Part shown: in pieces, positions 51,741-61,052 of the stretch
Position numbering within the stretch: position 1 is the stretch's first letter
Layout: every line of letters begins with the position of its first letter
DNA from: an uncultured Treponema sp.
GTDB lineage: Bacteria > Spirochaetota > Spirochaetia > Treponematales > Treponemataceae
Assembly (NCBI RefSeq): GCF_945873775.1
Contig: NZ_CAMCEC010000010.1
Span: forward strand, 1 to 64,000
Direction: 5' to 3'
DNA: 64,000 nt
The notes under the pieces: model-generated
Told to the model about the DNA's origin: nothing
The model's database searches: none
The model's input: the letters and a program-made list of their open reading frames with translations, nothing else
Made by a program: the position numbers and the translations under genes

Positions 51741-52772
51741 TTAGTTTCCTGTAAATCCGCGGGTCCGCTCAAAATTCGTCACAAATTCTTGAAGCCCATT
51801 ATATATTCCAAGCGACAGTTTCTGCAAGTACTTGTCATCGTTCAAAAGCAAGCCTTCTTTTTTGTTCGTAAGGAAGCCAAGTTCTATAAGGACGCTCGGC
51901 ATTTTTGAATTCCTGACAACAAACCACTCTTCTTCCTTTATTCCGCGGGAATTGCTCAATGTTCCGACCTGAGCTGAAATTCCGTTCATTATAAATTTCG
52001 CCATCAGAATCGATTCAGTTGTGTATTCCTCTTCTGTCATGCTGTTTAAAATCGGCAGAATTGAAGCGTCCTCATTTACTGATTTTGAATTCAAAACCTG
52101 GCGACGGTATCCCGGAGAAAGATACCAGACTTCATAGCCAGTAACTTTTTCGCTAAGGCTGGAATTTACGTGGACAGAAACATAGAGAATCGCTTCGTTT
52201 TCCTTTAGTTTTACTGAATTTGCAATTTCTGTGCGTTGAGAAAGTGTAAGGAAAACATCCGTGCTGCGCGTCATCAAAATATTTTTTTCTGGATAAGCTT
52301 TTTTAAGATAATCACGGAGCCTTAGCCCGACTTTTAAGTTTATATCTTTTTCAACAACCTTGATTTTCTTTCCGTCTGAAACATGGATTGAACTTGCGCC
52401 AGGATCTTTTCCGCCATGTCCCGGATCAATGAGAATAGCGCCAATCTTATAAGGGGCTTCTGAACTCTGCAATTTAAAGAAATTTTCAGCTAGGTTAAAA
52501 AATGACTGGGAAGAAACAAGTTTTCCGTTTTCAAATGAAGGAGCGTCTTCCTGCACAAGAGTTTTGTAATCCTGAAGAAAAAAAGAATCGCCTGCCCTGA
52601 ACGAAATTCTGTGTCCGTTTTTTTCAAGAAGACCGCAAGAAGTCAGAGGATCCCAGTAAAAGGAAATTCCTGATTTCTGCACATTCTGAAGAAAATCGAC
52701 TTTTGCACTTTGAGAAAAAATTGAAAATGGAAAAATTAAAAGCAGAAAAAAAGCAAAAGTTTTTATCTTCAT
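51741..52772 (-). CDS. N-acetylmuramoyl-L-alanine amidase (Amidase_3)
   Basis: 343 residues with a signal peptide (KTFAFFLLLIFPFSIFSQ). The zinc-dependent amidase domain spans about 115-340: LIDPGHGGKDPGAS (first His), KDINLKVGLRLRDYL (Glu), SVHVNSS (His) and VLIELGFLTNKKEG (catalytic Glu). It cuts the amide between muramic acid and the stem peptide. Residues 25-110 may be a wall-binding segment. The start overlaps the ATP-grasp gene stop. Confidence 0.9.
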   Translation of the reverse strand: MKIKTFAFFLLLIFPFSIFSQSAKVDFLQNVQKSGISFYWDPLTSCGLLEKNGHRISFRAGDSFFLQDYKTLVQEDAPSFENGKLVSSQSFFNLAENFFKLQSSEAPYKIGAILIDPGHGGKDPGASSIHVSDGKKIKVVEKDINLKVGLRLRDYLKKAYPEKNILMTRSTDVFLTLSQRTEIANSVKLKENEAILYVSVHVNSSLSEKVTGYEVWYLSPGYRRQVLNSKSVNEDASILPILNSMTEEEYTTESILMAKFIMNGISAQVGTLSNSRGIKEEEWFVVRNSKMPSVLIELGFLTNKKEGLLLNDDKYLQKLSLGIYNGLQEFVTNFERTRGFTGN

Positions 52773-54337
52773 TTTTCCTCCAGCTGAACAGAATCAGAAT
52801 AATACAAAATTCCTTGAATGCCGGCGCGCAAAAGACAGCACCAGAATTTTTTGGAATCAAGGCGCGGATGCTCAGGTGAAATTTTGTCAAAAAGAAAAAG
52901 AGTGTCTTTTATCGTTCTGAAATTCCAGTCGCGTTTTTCCATGATTTTTTTTATGCTTTCTGGAACACAATTTTGCGCAGGCTGATTTTTTTCAATGAAT
53001 GGAATCTGCTCAAGTTCAGCTAAAAACTTTTCGTCTTTTACATTGAAATCAAATGCGCTGAACGGAAATCCTTTTTCTTGCGGAAGTTCAACACCAGAAA
53101 GAAAATTTTCACTCTGCGGATTTTTTGGCTCCAAGCGAAGCACAATCTGGGCAACAGCGGATTCAGCTCCTTTTTTTGACAGTTCGCGTTCTTTTGACGA
53201 AGATATTACGTTTCCGCATTTTTCAACATTGTTCCGCGGAAAATCAACCGAGCTTCCCTCTTTTACTCTGAAAAAAATATTTTTTACAAAAGGAGAAGCC
53301 CAGGCTTTTTCTTCGCCATAAATTTTTTTTATCTTTCCAGGAATTGAAATAAACGCTCTTTCATGGCTGAATTTTGTAGAAGAAATTTCTATAATGCCAG
53401 AGAAATCAGAAGGATTCCCCAATGCGATTTTCATTGCTTCTTTTGTAAGCTCAAATCCTGATGAATAAGGAAAAGTCCAGCCCGACATATATCCGCCAGA
53501 AAGCCTTGCCGCAATTTCACCAATCATCGGACCTTGCTTTGTATACTTTACGTCTCCCTTTGCGACTCCGTTTGTAAGCCCTAGAGCATGAACCGCATCT
53601 GTAAAAACTTTTACAATTTCCTGTTTTTTATTTTCTGAAATTTCAGAAGGCATTGAATGTCCAAGCTCAACAAAATATGGCTCAAAAAAAATATGGCGGT
53701 CTGCAAACCCGGCGATGATAACTTTTCCGTTTACAACAAGCGCATCAATCGAAAATTCAGGACCTTCCATAAAATCTTCAACAATAGCTTTTTTTGTGCG
53801 GGAAAAATCAACAGCGTCTTTCAATGCAGGAAGAAATTCATCTTTATTTCTAACAAGCCGGCAACCCCGCGCTCCCATATTGTCTACAGGCTTTACGACT
53901 TTTGGAAAATGAATTTCAGGAGCTTCATTTTTCTGAAATAAATCTATATAGTTTTCATCAGCTTCAAAAAAATCAGGAGAAGGAATTTTATTTTTCTTAA
54001 AGCATTCACGCATAAGAATTTTATTGCTGGCATTCATAGCAGATTCAAAACTGTGAGAAACAAATCCGCATTTTTGGCAAGCAAGAGAAACTGGAGCTGA
54101 AAAATCTGTTCCGGCTGTAAAAACCGCGCAAAGATTTTTTCCCAGAGATAAAGCAAAATCTACAATTGCGTTTGTATCTTTTAAATCTATTTTTTCAAAG
54201 CGATCTGCAAACGGAACACAAACCGCATCTGGATTCGCATCTATTACAAGTGCTTTGTAGCCAAGTTCTTTTGCTGCCTCTATTGAAGGACGCTGCATTA
54301 ATCCCGCGCCTAAAATCAAAATATAACGGTCATTCAT
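52769..54337 (-). CDS. ATP-grasp ligase
   Basis: 522 residues. The N-terminal preATP-grasp fold (ILILGAGLMQRPSIEAAKELG) and ATP-grasp core (FPKVVKPVDNMGARGCRLV, VEDFMEGPEFSIDALV, GEIAARLSGGYMSG) resemble carbamoyl-phosphate/PurK-like ligases that join a carboxylate to an amine. The C-terminal 150 residues have no recognised domain. In this cluster of sugar and envelope genes it could ligate an amino acid to a nucleotide-sugar, but that is inference. Confidence 0.82.
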   Translation of the reverse strand: MNDRYILILGAGLMQRPSIEAAKELGYKALVIDANPDAVCVPFADRFEKIDLKDTNAIVDFALSLGKNLCAVFTAGTDFSAPVSLACQKCGFVSHSFESAMNASNKILMRECFKKNKIPSPDFFEADENYIDLFQKNEAPEIHFPKVVKPVDNMGARGCRLVRNKDEFLPALKDAVDFSRTKKAIVEDFMEGPEFSIDALVVNGKVIIAGFADRHIFFEPYFVELGHSMPSEISENKKQEIVKVFTDAVHALGLTNGVAKGDVKYTKQGPMIGEIAARLSGGYMSGWTFPYSSGFELTKEAMKIALGNPSDFSGIIEISSTKFSHERAFISIPGKIKKIYGEEKAWASPFVKNIFFRVKEGSSVDFPRNNVEKCGNVISSSKERELSKKGAESAVAQIVLRLEPKNPQSENFLSGVELPQEKGFPFSAFDFNVKDEKFLAELEQIPFIEKNQPAQNCVPESIKKIMEKRDWNFRTIKDTLFLFDKISPEHPRLDSKKFWCCLLRAGIQGILYYSDSVQLEEK

Positions 54338-54372
54338 TTACTTATTATTTTCGACATAAAAGCAAACTGATT

Positions 54373-56907
54373 TTAGGATTTAATTTTCTTGCAGTAAACC
54401 TCAAATGTATCGCCCAAATTTAAAAGTTTGCACAAGTCGGTTAAAACTTTCATTGGCAAAGAATTTGAAGTCCATTTCATTTTTTTTGCAAGCGGAAAAC
54501 GTTCTGGATGAATTCCAGTTGAAACAACTTTTACAACTTTAAATCCATATTTTCTCAAAATTTTTTTTGCGTATTTTATTTCCCAAATTGTATAATGGTC
54601 AGCTGGACTTTTTTCATAGAAATCATCAGTAGAATATTTTCCGCTCACTCCAGAAGCAGACGGAGTGCTGAAAGCAAACATTCCGCCGTCTTTTACAATT
54701 TCAGAAACTTTTTTCAGCACAGAATCGAGATTTTTAAAATGCTCTATAACGTACCACATTGTAACCGCATCAAATTTTTCAATTCCGAATTCTGAAACAA
54801 AATCCGCGTCTGGAAAACTTACACAGCTAGCCGGAAAATTCAAAGTCTGCTGAACATACTCGACTGCGCTTTGAGAAATGTCCGCGCCAAAAACTTGCCA
54901 GCCAGAATCGTTTGCAGCAGAAAGGAAAGGACCCATTGCGCATCCAATGTCCAAGACAGAAGGAATGTTTTTTGAAATTCTATTTGTAAGCCTATAGAAA
55001 AAATCAATAATTGAAATTCGCCTTAAGCAAACTGACTTAATTGAATCAAAATCATCAAGATAAGTTTTTCCATATTGCTTTTTGTAATCCTCAAAAAAAT
55101 ACGCATGGTTATATTCAGTCTGAACTTCTGATAAAGTCCAAGACATATAAATCATTCCGCAGCTTGAGCATCTTCTGTAAGTTCTGTTTTTGTTTCTCGC
55201 AACAATTTTGTTTTTAAAGCCTTCACCAGTTTTGCAGACAGGACATTCAAAATGGCTTCCGAGTGAAAGTTTTTTTGCAAAGGAAGCAAGATTTTCAGAA
55301 GTTTCAACTTTATTTTTTATTAAAAGATTTTCAGGCTGAATCAAAAGATTCTTGAACATTTTCTGATTTATCTTTTTTGGAGCAAGACACTTAAATCCAT
55401 TTGCAACTGAAAGACGAATATGCAAAGGTGTTGTTCCCAAAAGAATTACAGCGCAACCTGCGCCAGCGGCTTCAAAGGCAGTAAAGCCAAAGTGAGTAAC
55501 AACAAGATCATATTTAAAAAGCTCTTCTTTTAAATTTTCAATTGGAGAAGAAACTGTTATATATTTTTTTAACTCTTCTGAAATATTTTTTTCTGTTTCA
55601 AAAACTTTTTCTTTTGAAGGCGCAACTGCCACAACACGAACATTATTTTTTGCAAGCGCAACAGCAGATTTTAAAATAAGATTCGCAGGATCTTCTCCGC
55701 CAACACAAATCAGCGCATTGTTTATTTTTGCAGGAAAAGAAGAATGTTTTTTTTCAGGCAAAGGAATAAAAGATGGATTGTAGTAATTTACATTTCGATT
55801 CGATTTCAAAGAAGGAATTATATCAAAAAGATATTCTGCATAGCCATTGTCGCAGTTTCCTTCATCAATGCTTGCAACTGGAATTCTTGATGCTATAGAA
55901 CGAATAAAATTATTATCAGCTGAAAATAAATCTGTAATTGCAAGACAATATTCAGATAAATCTGAAATATTATTTACAATCTGAAAATCATCAAGTCCAT
56001 TTTTCCGAGCCTCTTCAAGCAAATCCAAACGTTGGGTTAAATCAGCGTCATCTGGAATATAAATATCCCATCCGTTTGCAATTGCAAGTTCAAGGCATCT
56101 TCTTAAATGTCCGGTTCCATGTCCTTTCTTTACAGATGGAATTAAAAGAACAGGATTTTTCACAGCAGAAAATGAAAGCGCAGCTAAAATTTCATTTGTA
56201 GAATAAGGCTCTGATGGGTTTTTCTTGCCGGAAATTTTCTTTACAATTCTTAATGCTCTTTTATAATCAGAAAAAGTATCAACTGTAGTTCTATAATCTG
56301 GATAATAAAATTCCTGCGGAGCTTTTACAAATGCGCAAATATATTTTTCAGAATGATTATAAAGCGCAGGGCCTACATGCTCGTGGTCATAAGGCAATTC
56401 CGTTTCTGATGCAGCTTCGAGCAAAGAGTCCGCATTGAACACTTCAACTCCAGAACCATGAGGAAGTCCTGAAAATGTAATGTAGTCAACAGGAGAAATT
56501 TTTTCTCTCAAAAAATATTCATTAACAAGTTTTTGCGCTGCTTCATAAAATAAAAAAGGATTGTCTGCTGTCGCTCTTAAAACAACATCGGCTTTGGAAA
56601 TTTTTATAGCATTGCAAAATCTGTCAAGCACATCAGATTGTGAGCCAGCGTAAAAATCCCAGCCGCATTTTTTTGCTATAGGCTCTAGCTCTTCTCTGCT
56701 TTCCTCATCAACGGCAAGAAAATATTTTGAAGCCTCAATTTTTTTCATTGAAGCTAAAGTCCATTCAAGAATTGTTTTTCCGCCAAGAGGTAAAAGAGCT
56801 TTCCGAGGAAGCCTTGTGGAAGACAAACGGCACTGGACAATCACAACAACACGTTTTTTTCCAGCAACAATTTTTTTAATTCCTTCTTTTATTTTTTTTA
56901 AATTCAT
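54373..56907 (-). CDS. triple-domain sugar enzyme: cytidylyltransferase / PseG-like / methyltransferase
   Basis: 844 residues. Residues about 15-250 are an SpsF/NeuA-like nucleotidyltransferase (VIVQCRLSSTRLPRKALLPLG, then TADNPFLF). Residues about 255-520 resemble PseG/UDP-sugar glycosidase-type GT-B proteins (GHGTGHLRRCLELA, then THFGFTAFEAAGAGCAVILLG). From about 550 a zinc-ribbon-like CPVCKTGEG, CSSC leads to a class I methyltransferase (VLDIGCAMGPFLSAA, YVIEHFKNLDSVL). Together these would activate, convert and methylate a sugar, as in nonulosonic-acid flagellin glycosylation. GGTAAAA precedes the ATG. Specific chemistry is not certain. Confidence 0.72.
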   Translation of the reverse strand: MNLKKIKEGIKKIVAGKKRVVVIVQCRLSSTRLPRKALLPLGGKTILEWTLASMKKIEASKYFLAVDEESREELEPIAKKCGWDFYAGSQSDVLDRFCNAIKISKADVVLRATADNPFLFYEAAQKLVNEYFLREKISPVDYITFSGLPHGSGVEVFNADSLLEAASETELPYDHEHVGPALYNHSEKYICAFVKAPQEFYYPDYRTTVDTFSDYKRALRIVKKISGKKNPSEPYSTNEILAALSFSAVKNPVLLIPSVKKGHGTGHLRRCLELAIANGWDIYIPDDADLTQRLDLLEEARKNGLDDFQIVNNISDLSEYCLAITDLFSADNNFIRSIASRIPVASIDEGNCDNGYAEYLFDIIPSLKSNRNVNYYNPSFIPLPEKKHSSFPAKINNALICVGGEDPANLILKSAVALAKNNVRVVAVAPSKEKVFETEKNISEELKKYITVSSPIENLKEELFKYDLVVTHFGFTAFEAAGAGCAVILLGTTPLHIRLSVANGFKCLAPKKINQKMFKNLLIQPENLLIKNKVETSENLASFAKKLSLGSHFECPVCKTGEGFKNKIVARNKNRTYRRCSSCGMIYMSWTLSEVQTEYNHAYFFEDYKKQYGKTYLDDFDSIKSVCLRRISIIDFFYRLTNRISKNIPSVLDIGCAMGPFLSAANDSGWQVFGADISQSAVEYVQQTLNFPASCVSFPDADFVSEFGIEKFDAVTMWYVIEHFKNLDSVLKKVSEIVKDGGMFAFSTPSASGVSGKYSTDDFYEKSPADHYTIWEIKYAKKILRKYGFKVVKVVSTGIHPERFPLAKKMKWTSNSLPMKVLTDLCKLLNLGDTFEVYCKKIKS

Positions 56908-56921
56908 CTTTTACCTCGGAA

Positions 56922-57875
56922 TTACTTTCCCCAGTTTTCAATAAGAGCAACAGCGTCTGTTTTAAATCTATACTGATTTTCTTTTGTCCATCGCATGGCA
57001 TCTTTAAATTGTCGCATTGACTCAACAAATCCACAAGAACTTTTTAATTTAAAAGCAAAATATGAAAGCCACGATATTTTTGCATGATCGGATAAAAAAA
57101 CAGGCAAAAGATTTTTCAAGTAAAATCTAAGATACGAAATATCTACCGTTAGGTTTTCTTCGGGAATTGCACCTGTGTATTTAAACTCAAATCCTGTGGA
57201 TAAATTTATTTTTTCTCCCCAGAGCCATGATCTAAAAAAGAAATCAATTTTTTGCCAGTATTCAGAAGAAATCGTATAGTCAATTCCGCCAAGAAGAATA
57301 AATTTTTCACGGTTATAAAAACCTGCATAATCAGCCGGATACAAAGTTGGCTGCCCGTCTAAAAAAACGGAATCTGCTTCAACTTCAAAAACAGATTTTC
57401 TTGCTGAAGGAAAAAGCGCAACAGGAAGTTTTGTAGAACTGTCAGAAAAAAGCCTTGGAGCAATGCAAAACTGATTTTTCTTCATAAACTTAAAAACCAT
57501 AGAAGCATCAAAAGAAAATTTTTCAAGACACATTTCTTCTTGAACAACTAAAACATACTGAGTTTCAGCTTCAGAAAAAGCAATGTTCAAAAGCTCGCCT
57601 TGCGATACATTTTCCAATGCAACTAAAAATTTTACAGTAGGAAAATGCCTTGCAAATGAATCTACGGCTTTCCGTTCATTTTCAGGATTCACGCTTATAA
57701 TTTTTTCAAATCCTTTTTGCAATAAATTTTCAAGCACTCTAGTTCTATAATGCCTCCCCGACCTGCTAAGAACGACACAGGTGATAGGCATAAGAATTTG
57801 CTTGGGATTTTCTGTTCCGCCGATAACTGTATAAGAAACTTTATGCTGATTAAAAATTGAAGGTATAGTATTCAT
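56922..57875 (-). CDS. glycosyltransferase-like protein
   Basis: 317 residues. It starts with a GT2-like Rossmann segment: PITCVVLSRSGRHYRTRVLENLLQKG, IISVNPENE, and TQYVLVVQEEMCL, similar to the DxD-type entry strand but with EE in place of DxD. The C-terminal part has aromatic segments (WQKIDFFFRSWLWGEK). A sugar transfer role is suggested. The start at 57875 follows AAGGA; a 12-residue longer frame is possible. The start overlaps the spiro-SPASM gene's end by 26 bases. Confidence 0.55.
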   Translation of the reverse strand: MNTIPSIFNQHKVSYTVIGGTENPKQILMPITCVVLSRSGRHYRTRVLENLLQKGFEKIISVNPENERKAVDSFARHFPTVKFLVALENVSQGELLNIAFSEAETQYVLVVQEEMCLEKFSFDASMVFKFMKKNQFCIAPRLFSDSSTKLPVALFPSARKSVFEVEADSVFLDGQPTLYPADYAGFYNREKFILLGGIDYTISSEYWQKIDFFFRSWLWGEKINLSTGFEFKYTGAIPEENLTVDISYLRFYLKNLLPVFLSDHAKISWLSYFAFKLKSSCGFVESMRQFKDAMRWTKENQYRFKTDAVALIENWGK

Positions 57876-59469
57876 CGCAATCCTTGCATTTTTCTCCATA
57901 TTTTTTTTCAAGCTGATTTAGAACTTCAACAAAATATTTTTTCCAGATTTTCTCTATGCCTTCGTCAAAAACATTTCCTATCGAAGAAAGCAAAAACTGT
58001 CTGCAAAGAGGAACATCTCCTGTACAAAGAATTGTCATGTCTCGCTTTAAATGCCAGCAGACATTTCTTTCAAGCGGAGACAAATCGGCTGGTTTTCTTA
58101 AAGGCAAAAGTTTGCAAAAATCATTGTACTTTTGAATTATGAGTTTTCCGCCGGAAGGAGAATCTTTTGAATGCCAAAATCTATAGAATTTTTCAAGTTC
58201 ATCTTCGTTTTCATTCATTCTTGTAAACTGCGGATAAACAGAAGCCGGGAAAAATTTATTTAAAGCAAGAATTGAATTCACAGCCGCATTGAAGTTTCCA
58301 TTTGAAAAAATTTTGTTGTACATATCTTCGCTAAAAGAATCAATTGAAACTATCCAAGTTACATTTTCAGCTCCATTTTTTCTTTTTCCAGCACGCTCTG
58401 AAATTTCAAAAATTTTTGAAGCAAGCTGCTCTGTAACTAAAACGCCATCCGTTTCTACAAGAACTGAAAGATTCTTATGGCGCAAAATTATTTCAACGAA
58501 TTCTGCGAAATTTTTATTAAGCAACGGTTCTCCCCAGGCACTCAAGCCAATCACGGCATCTTCTGAAAAACTGGAAATCTGCTCAACAAGAAAATTAAAT
58601 TTTTCCAAGCTCATATCTTTTGGATTTGGATTTTCTTTTTCAAATGGGAAAAAGCCGAACTTATTTTTAAAAGCTTCTGGATAAGGATTGTAAAATGGAT
58701 TTGCAAGACAGTTTTCTGAAATCTGAATATTGTAAAATGCCGGCAAAGTCATCTGCACATCAGCGCAATTTTCAGCAAGCTCAGAAAGATTTTTGGCAGT
58801 AAGAGGAATTTCATTTTTCAACGCATTCGCATAAAGTTTCTGGCAAACAACAAAATTTCTTTTTTGCGAGCATGAAAAATCAAAACGCAGCATTCTGAAA
58901 TCTTTTGGCGCAATCACGGATTCAATTTCAAAAGAATTTATGTCAGCCTTCATAACATTGAAAATGCATTCATTTGAAACAGGCAATTCTCCAAGTTCCT
59001 TATGAGTTTCAGAGGCAAAGACAGAAAGAATTTTTAAAGTTCCAGAATTTATAACTTCCGGTGAAAAGCCATAAGGATAGCCATCAGCAAAAGTGTATTC
59101 AGAAATATATTTTCTGTGGCTTTCAAGAATTTCATTTGTAAGTTCTTTATCAAGAAAAGGTCTGTCTGCTGAAGAATAAACAACGTCATCTGCGGAAAAA
59201 CTCGAAACCTGCGTGAACATTTCTTCTATTATAATTGCAGTATTCCAAAAATTTTTTGAAACAACTTTTATTTTTTCTTTGCCAAACGAAGACACAAAAG
59301 ATTCCACGATATTTTTATTTTCTTCAGCGCAAGCAACAACAATTCCGCACAAATCTGAAACATCAGCTGCCCAGTCAAGGCATCTTTCAAAAGCTGATTT
59401 TTCAGAAAAAACTTTTTCAAAAGCATGAGCCGAATTTTCATCTATATATAAAAAAACTAAATTCTTCAT
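57850..59469 (-). CDS. spiro-SPASM protein with nucleotidyltransferase-like N-terminus
   Basis: About 539 residues. The N-terminal 200 residues look like a sugar nucleotidyltransferase (FLYIDENSAHAFEKVF, SSADRPFLDKELTNEIL). The middle is radical-SAM-like, but the CxxxCxxC motif is reduced to one Cys in SENCLANPFYNPYP. The C-terminal SPASM-like segment keeps Cys residues (CWHLKRDMTILCTG, CRQF, CKDCDEYY). A spirochaete-specific family with SPASM but no radical-SAM cluster is known. The start at 59469 is favoured by a GATAAT box six bases upstream; 59472 and 59541 are alternatives. Confidence 0.75.
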   Translation of the reverse strand: MKNLVFLYIDENSAHAFEKVFSEKSAFERCLDWAADVSDLCGIVVACAEENKNIVESFVSSFGKEKIKVVSKNFWNTAIIIEEMFTQVSSFSADDVVYSSADRPFLDKELTNEILESHRKYISEYTFADGYPYGFSPEVINSGTLKILSVFASETHKELGELPVSNECIFNVMKADINSFEIESVIAPKDFRMLRFDFSCSQKRNFVVCQKLYANALKNEIPLTAKNLSELAENCADVQMTLPAFYNIQISENCLANPFYNPYPEAFKNKFGFFPFEKENPNPKDMSLEKFNFLVEQISSFSEDAVIGLSAWGEPLLNKNFAEFVEIILRHKNLSVLVETDGVLVTEQLASKIFEISERAGKRKNGAENVTWIVSIDSFSEDMYNKIFSNGNFNAAVNSILALNKFFPASVYPQFTRMNENEDELEKFYRFWHSKDSPSGGKLIIQKYNDFCKLLPLRKPADLSPLERNVCWHLKRDMTILCTGDVPLCRQFLLSSIGNVFDEGIEKIWKKYFVEVLNQLEKKYGEKCKDCDEYYTFNF

Positions 59470-59475
59470 CATTTC

Positions 59476-59481
59476 ATTATC
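59476..59481 (-). promoter_or_regulatory. -10 box of spiro-SPASM gene
   Basis: GATAAT (59481-59476) ends six bases before the second ATG (59469), giving a likely leaderless start. The -35 is weak. It lies back to back with the xseA promoter. Confidence 0.4.
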
Positions 59482-59491
59482 GGAAAATATC

Positions 59492-59520
59492 TTGTCTAAA
59501 TTAAACGGAATGTTTACAAT
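59492..59520 (+). promoter_or_regulatory. xseA promoter, near-leaderless
   Basis: TTGTCT (59492-59497), exactly 17 bases and TACAAT (59515-59520). The ATG at 59530 is nine bases further on, so the mRNA leader is about three bases. The GGAG before the ATG would lie outside the transcript. Confidence 0.7.
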
Positions 59521-59529
59521 CGGAGCAAA

Positions 59530-60744
59530 ATGGAAATACAAAACGAATCAAAAAAAGACAACGCCCTAACAGTTTCGCAGCTGACAGAACTCATAAAAAC
59601 AATGCTTGAAGGCTCTTTTCAAAATATAATTTTAAAAGGAGAAATTTCAAACTACAAGCCAAGTTCTTCCGGACATCTTTATTTTTCGCTTAAAGATTCA
59701 GACAGCCAGATTTCAGCGGTAATGTTCAGAGGCGCGGCATCTGCATTGAATTTCATTCCAAAAGACGGAATGCTGGTTCAAGTAAGGGGAAAAATAACTG
59801 TCTACGGTCCGCGCGGAAATTACCAAATTCAAGTTTCATCAATGATTGAAGCCGGAGCCGGAAATATAATGGAAATGATTGAAATGCGGAAAAGGAAACT
59901 TGCCGCAGAAGGACTTTTTGATTCAGCAAGAAAACGCTCAATTCCATTTTTCCCAAAAACAGTTGGAGTTGTTACAAGCCCGAATGGAGCCGCTCTGCGT
60001 GATATTTTAAATATAAGGCGACGCAGAAATGACAAAGTAAGTGTCATTGTTTTTCCTGCAATAGTGCAAGGTGAAAATGCCGCAGACACAATCGAGTACA
60101 TGATAAAAGCTGCAAACACATATAATATGTGCGATGTTTTGATTGTAGGAAGAGGCGGAGGTTCTTTAGAAGATTTGCTTCCGTTCAGCGAAGAAAAAGT
60201 TGTCCGTGCAATTGCAAACTCAAAGATTCCTATAATCTCCGCTGTCGGACATGAAATTGACTGGGCACTAAGCGACTTTGCGGCAGATGTAAGAGCTCCA
60301 ACACCAAGCGCGGCGGCAGAAATTGCAATTCCAAGAAAATCAGATATAGAAAACAGCATTGAAAATTTCAAATCAATTCTGCTTTCAGAAATTCAAAACA
60401 AAACAAATTCTTTGCGGCTTATGTTAAGAAATTTCGATCCTGAAAATATGCGGACTAGATTGCAAAACATTGAGCAAAAATATTCAGAAAGATTTGACAA
60501 AGCGTTTGATTCAATGAAAGACGCAATGGCAAACATAATAAAAGACAGAAGAATAAAAATAAAACTCTGCCTGCAAAATTTGGAAAACTGCAATCCGCAG
60601 AACATTTTTGACAGAGGATATTCTATGGTTTGCGATGAAAATGGAAAGATAATAAGAAAGTCATCAGAACTTTCCAACGGCGCAAAAATAAAAATCAGAC
60701 CGGCGGAAGGATTGATTTTCGCAACTGTTGATAAAATAAATTAA
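59530..60744 (+). CDS. xseA: exodeoxyribonuclease VII large subunit
   Basis: 404 residues. With XseB it degrades single-stranded DNA in both directions. The N-terminal OB fold has ILKGEISNYKPSSSGHLYFSLKD. The catalytic domain has VGVVTSPNGAALRDIL, VLIVGRGGGSLEDLLPF and ISAVGHEIDWALSDFAADVRAPTPSAAAE, in segments below. A coiled region ends with FDRGYSMV. It leads xseA-xseB-mutL. Confidence 0.95.
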   Translation: MEIQNESKKDNALTVSQLTELIKTMLEGSFQNIILKGEISNYKPSSSGHLYFSLKDSDSQISAVMFRGAASALNFIPKDGMLVQVRGKITVYGPRGNYQIQVSSMIEAGAGNIMEMIEMRKRKLAAEGLFDSARKRSIPFFPKTVGVVTSPNGAALRDILNIRRRRNDKVSVIVFPAIVQGENAADTIEYMIKAANTYNMCDVLIVGRGGGSLEDLLPFSEEKVVRAIANSKIPIISAVGHEIDWALSDFAADVRAPTPSAAAEIAIPRKSDIENSIENFKSILLSEIQNKTNSLRLMLRNFDPENMRTRLQNIEQKYSERFDKAFDSMKDAMANIIKDRRIKIKLCLQNLENCNPQNIFDRGYSMVCDENGKIIRKSSELSNGAKIKIRPAEGLIFATVDKIN

Positions 60745-60755
60745 CGGAGAATAAA

Positions 60756-61052
60756 ATGACAAACTTTGAAGAAAAACTAAAAAGACTTGAAGAACTTTCT
60801 GCTTCCATAAAAAAAAGCGACATCAGTCTGGAAGATGCGCTCAAAGATTTTGAAGAAGGAATAAAGCTTGCAAAATCCATGGAAAAATCACTTGACGAAA
60901 TGGAAAGCAAAATTCAAATATTAATGAACAATCCTGATATTTCAGAAGACGAAAAATCCGCAGACGGTAAAAAGCAAAAAACAAAAACTGAAAACAGCCC
61001 TGTGCTAGGTCTCTTTGACGAATCTTCTGAAATAACTGGAACAAGAGCATGA
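60756..61052 (+). CDS. xseB: exodeoxyribonuclease VII small subunit
   Basis: 98 residues. The core FEEKLKRLEELSASIKKSD, then LEDALKDFEEGIKLAKSMEK, is the two-helix XseB fold. The last 35 residues are a Lys/Glu/Ser tail beyond the usual length of about 80. ACGGAGA precedes the ATG. The stop overlaps the mutL start (ATGA). Confidence 0.92.
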   Translation: MTNFEEKLKRLEELSASIKKSDISLEDALKDFEEGIKLAKSMEKSLDEMESKIQILMNNPDISEDEKSADGKKQKTKTENSPVLGLFDESSEITGTRA

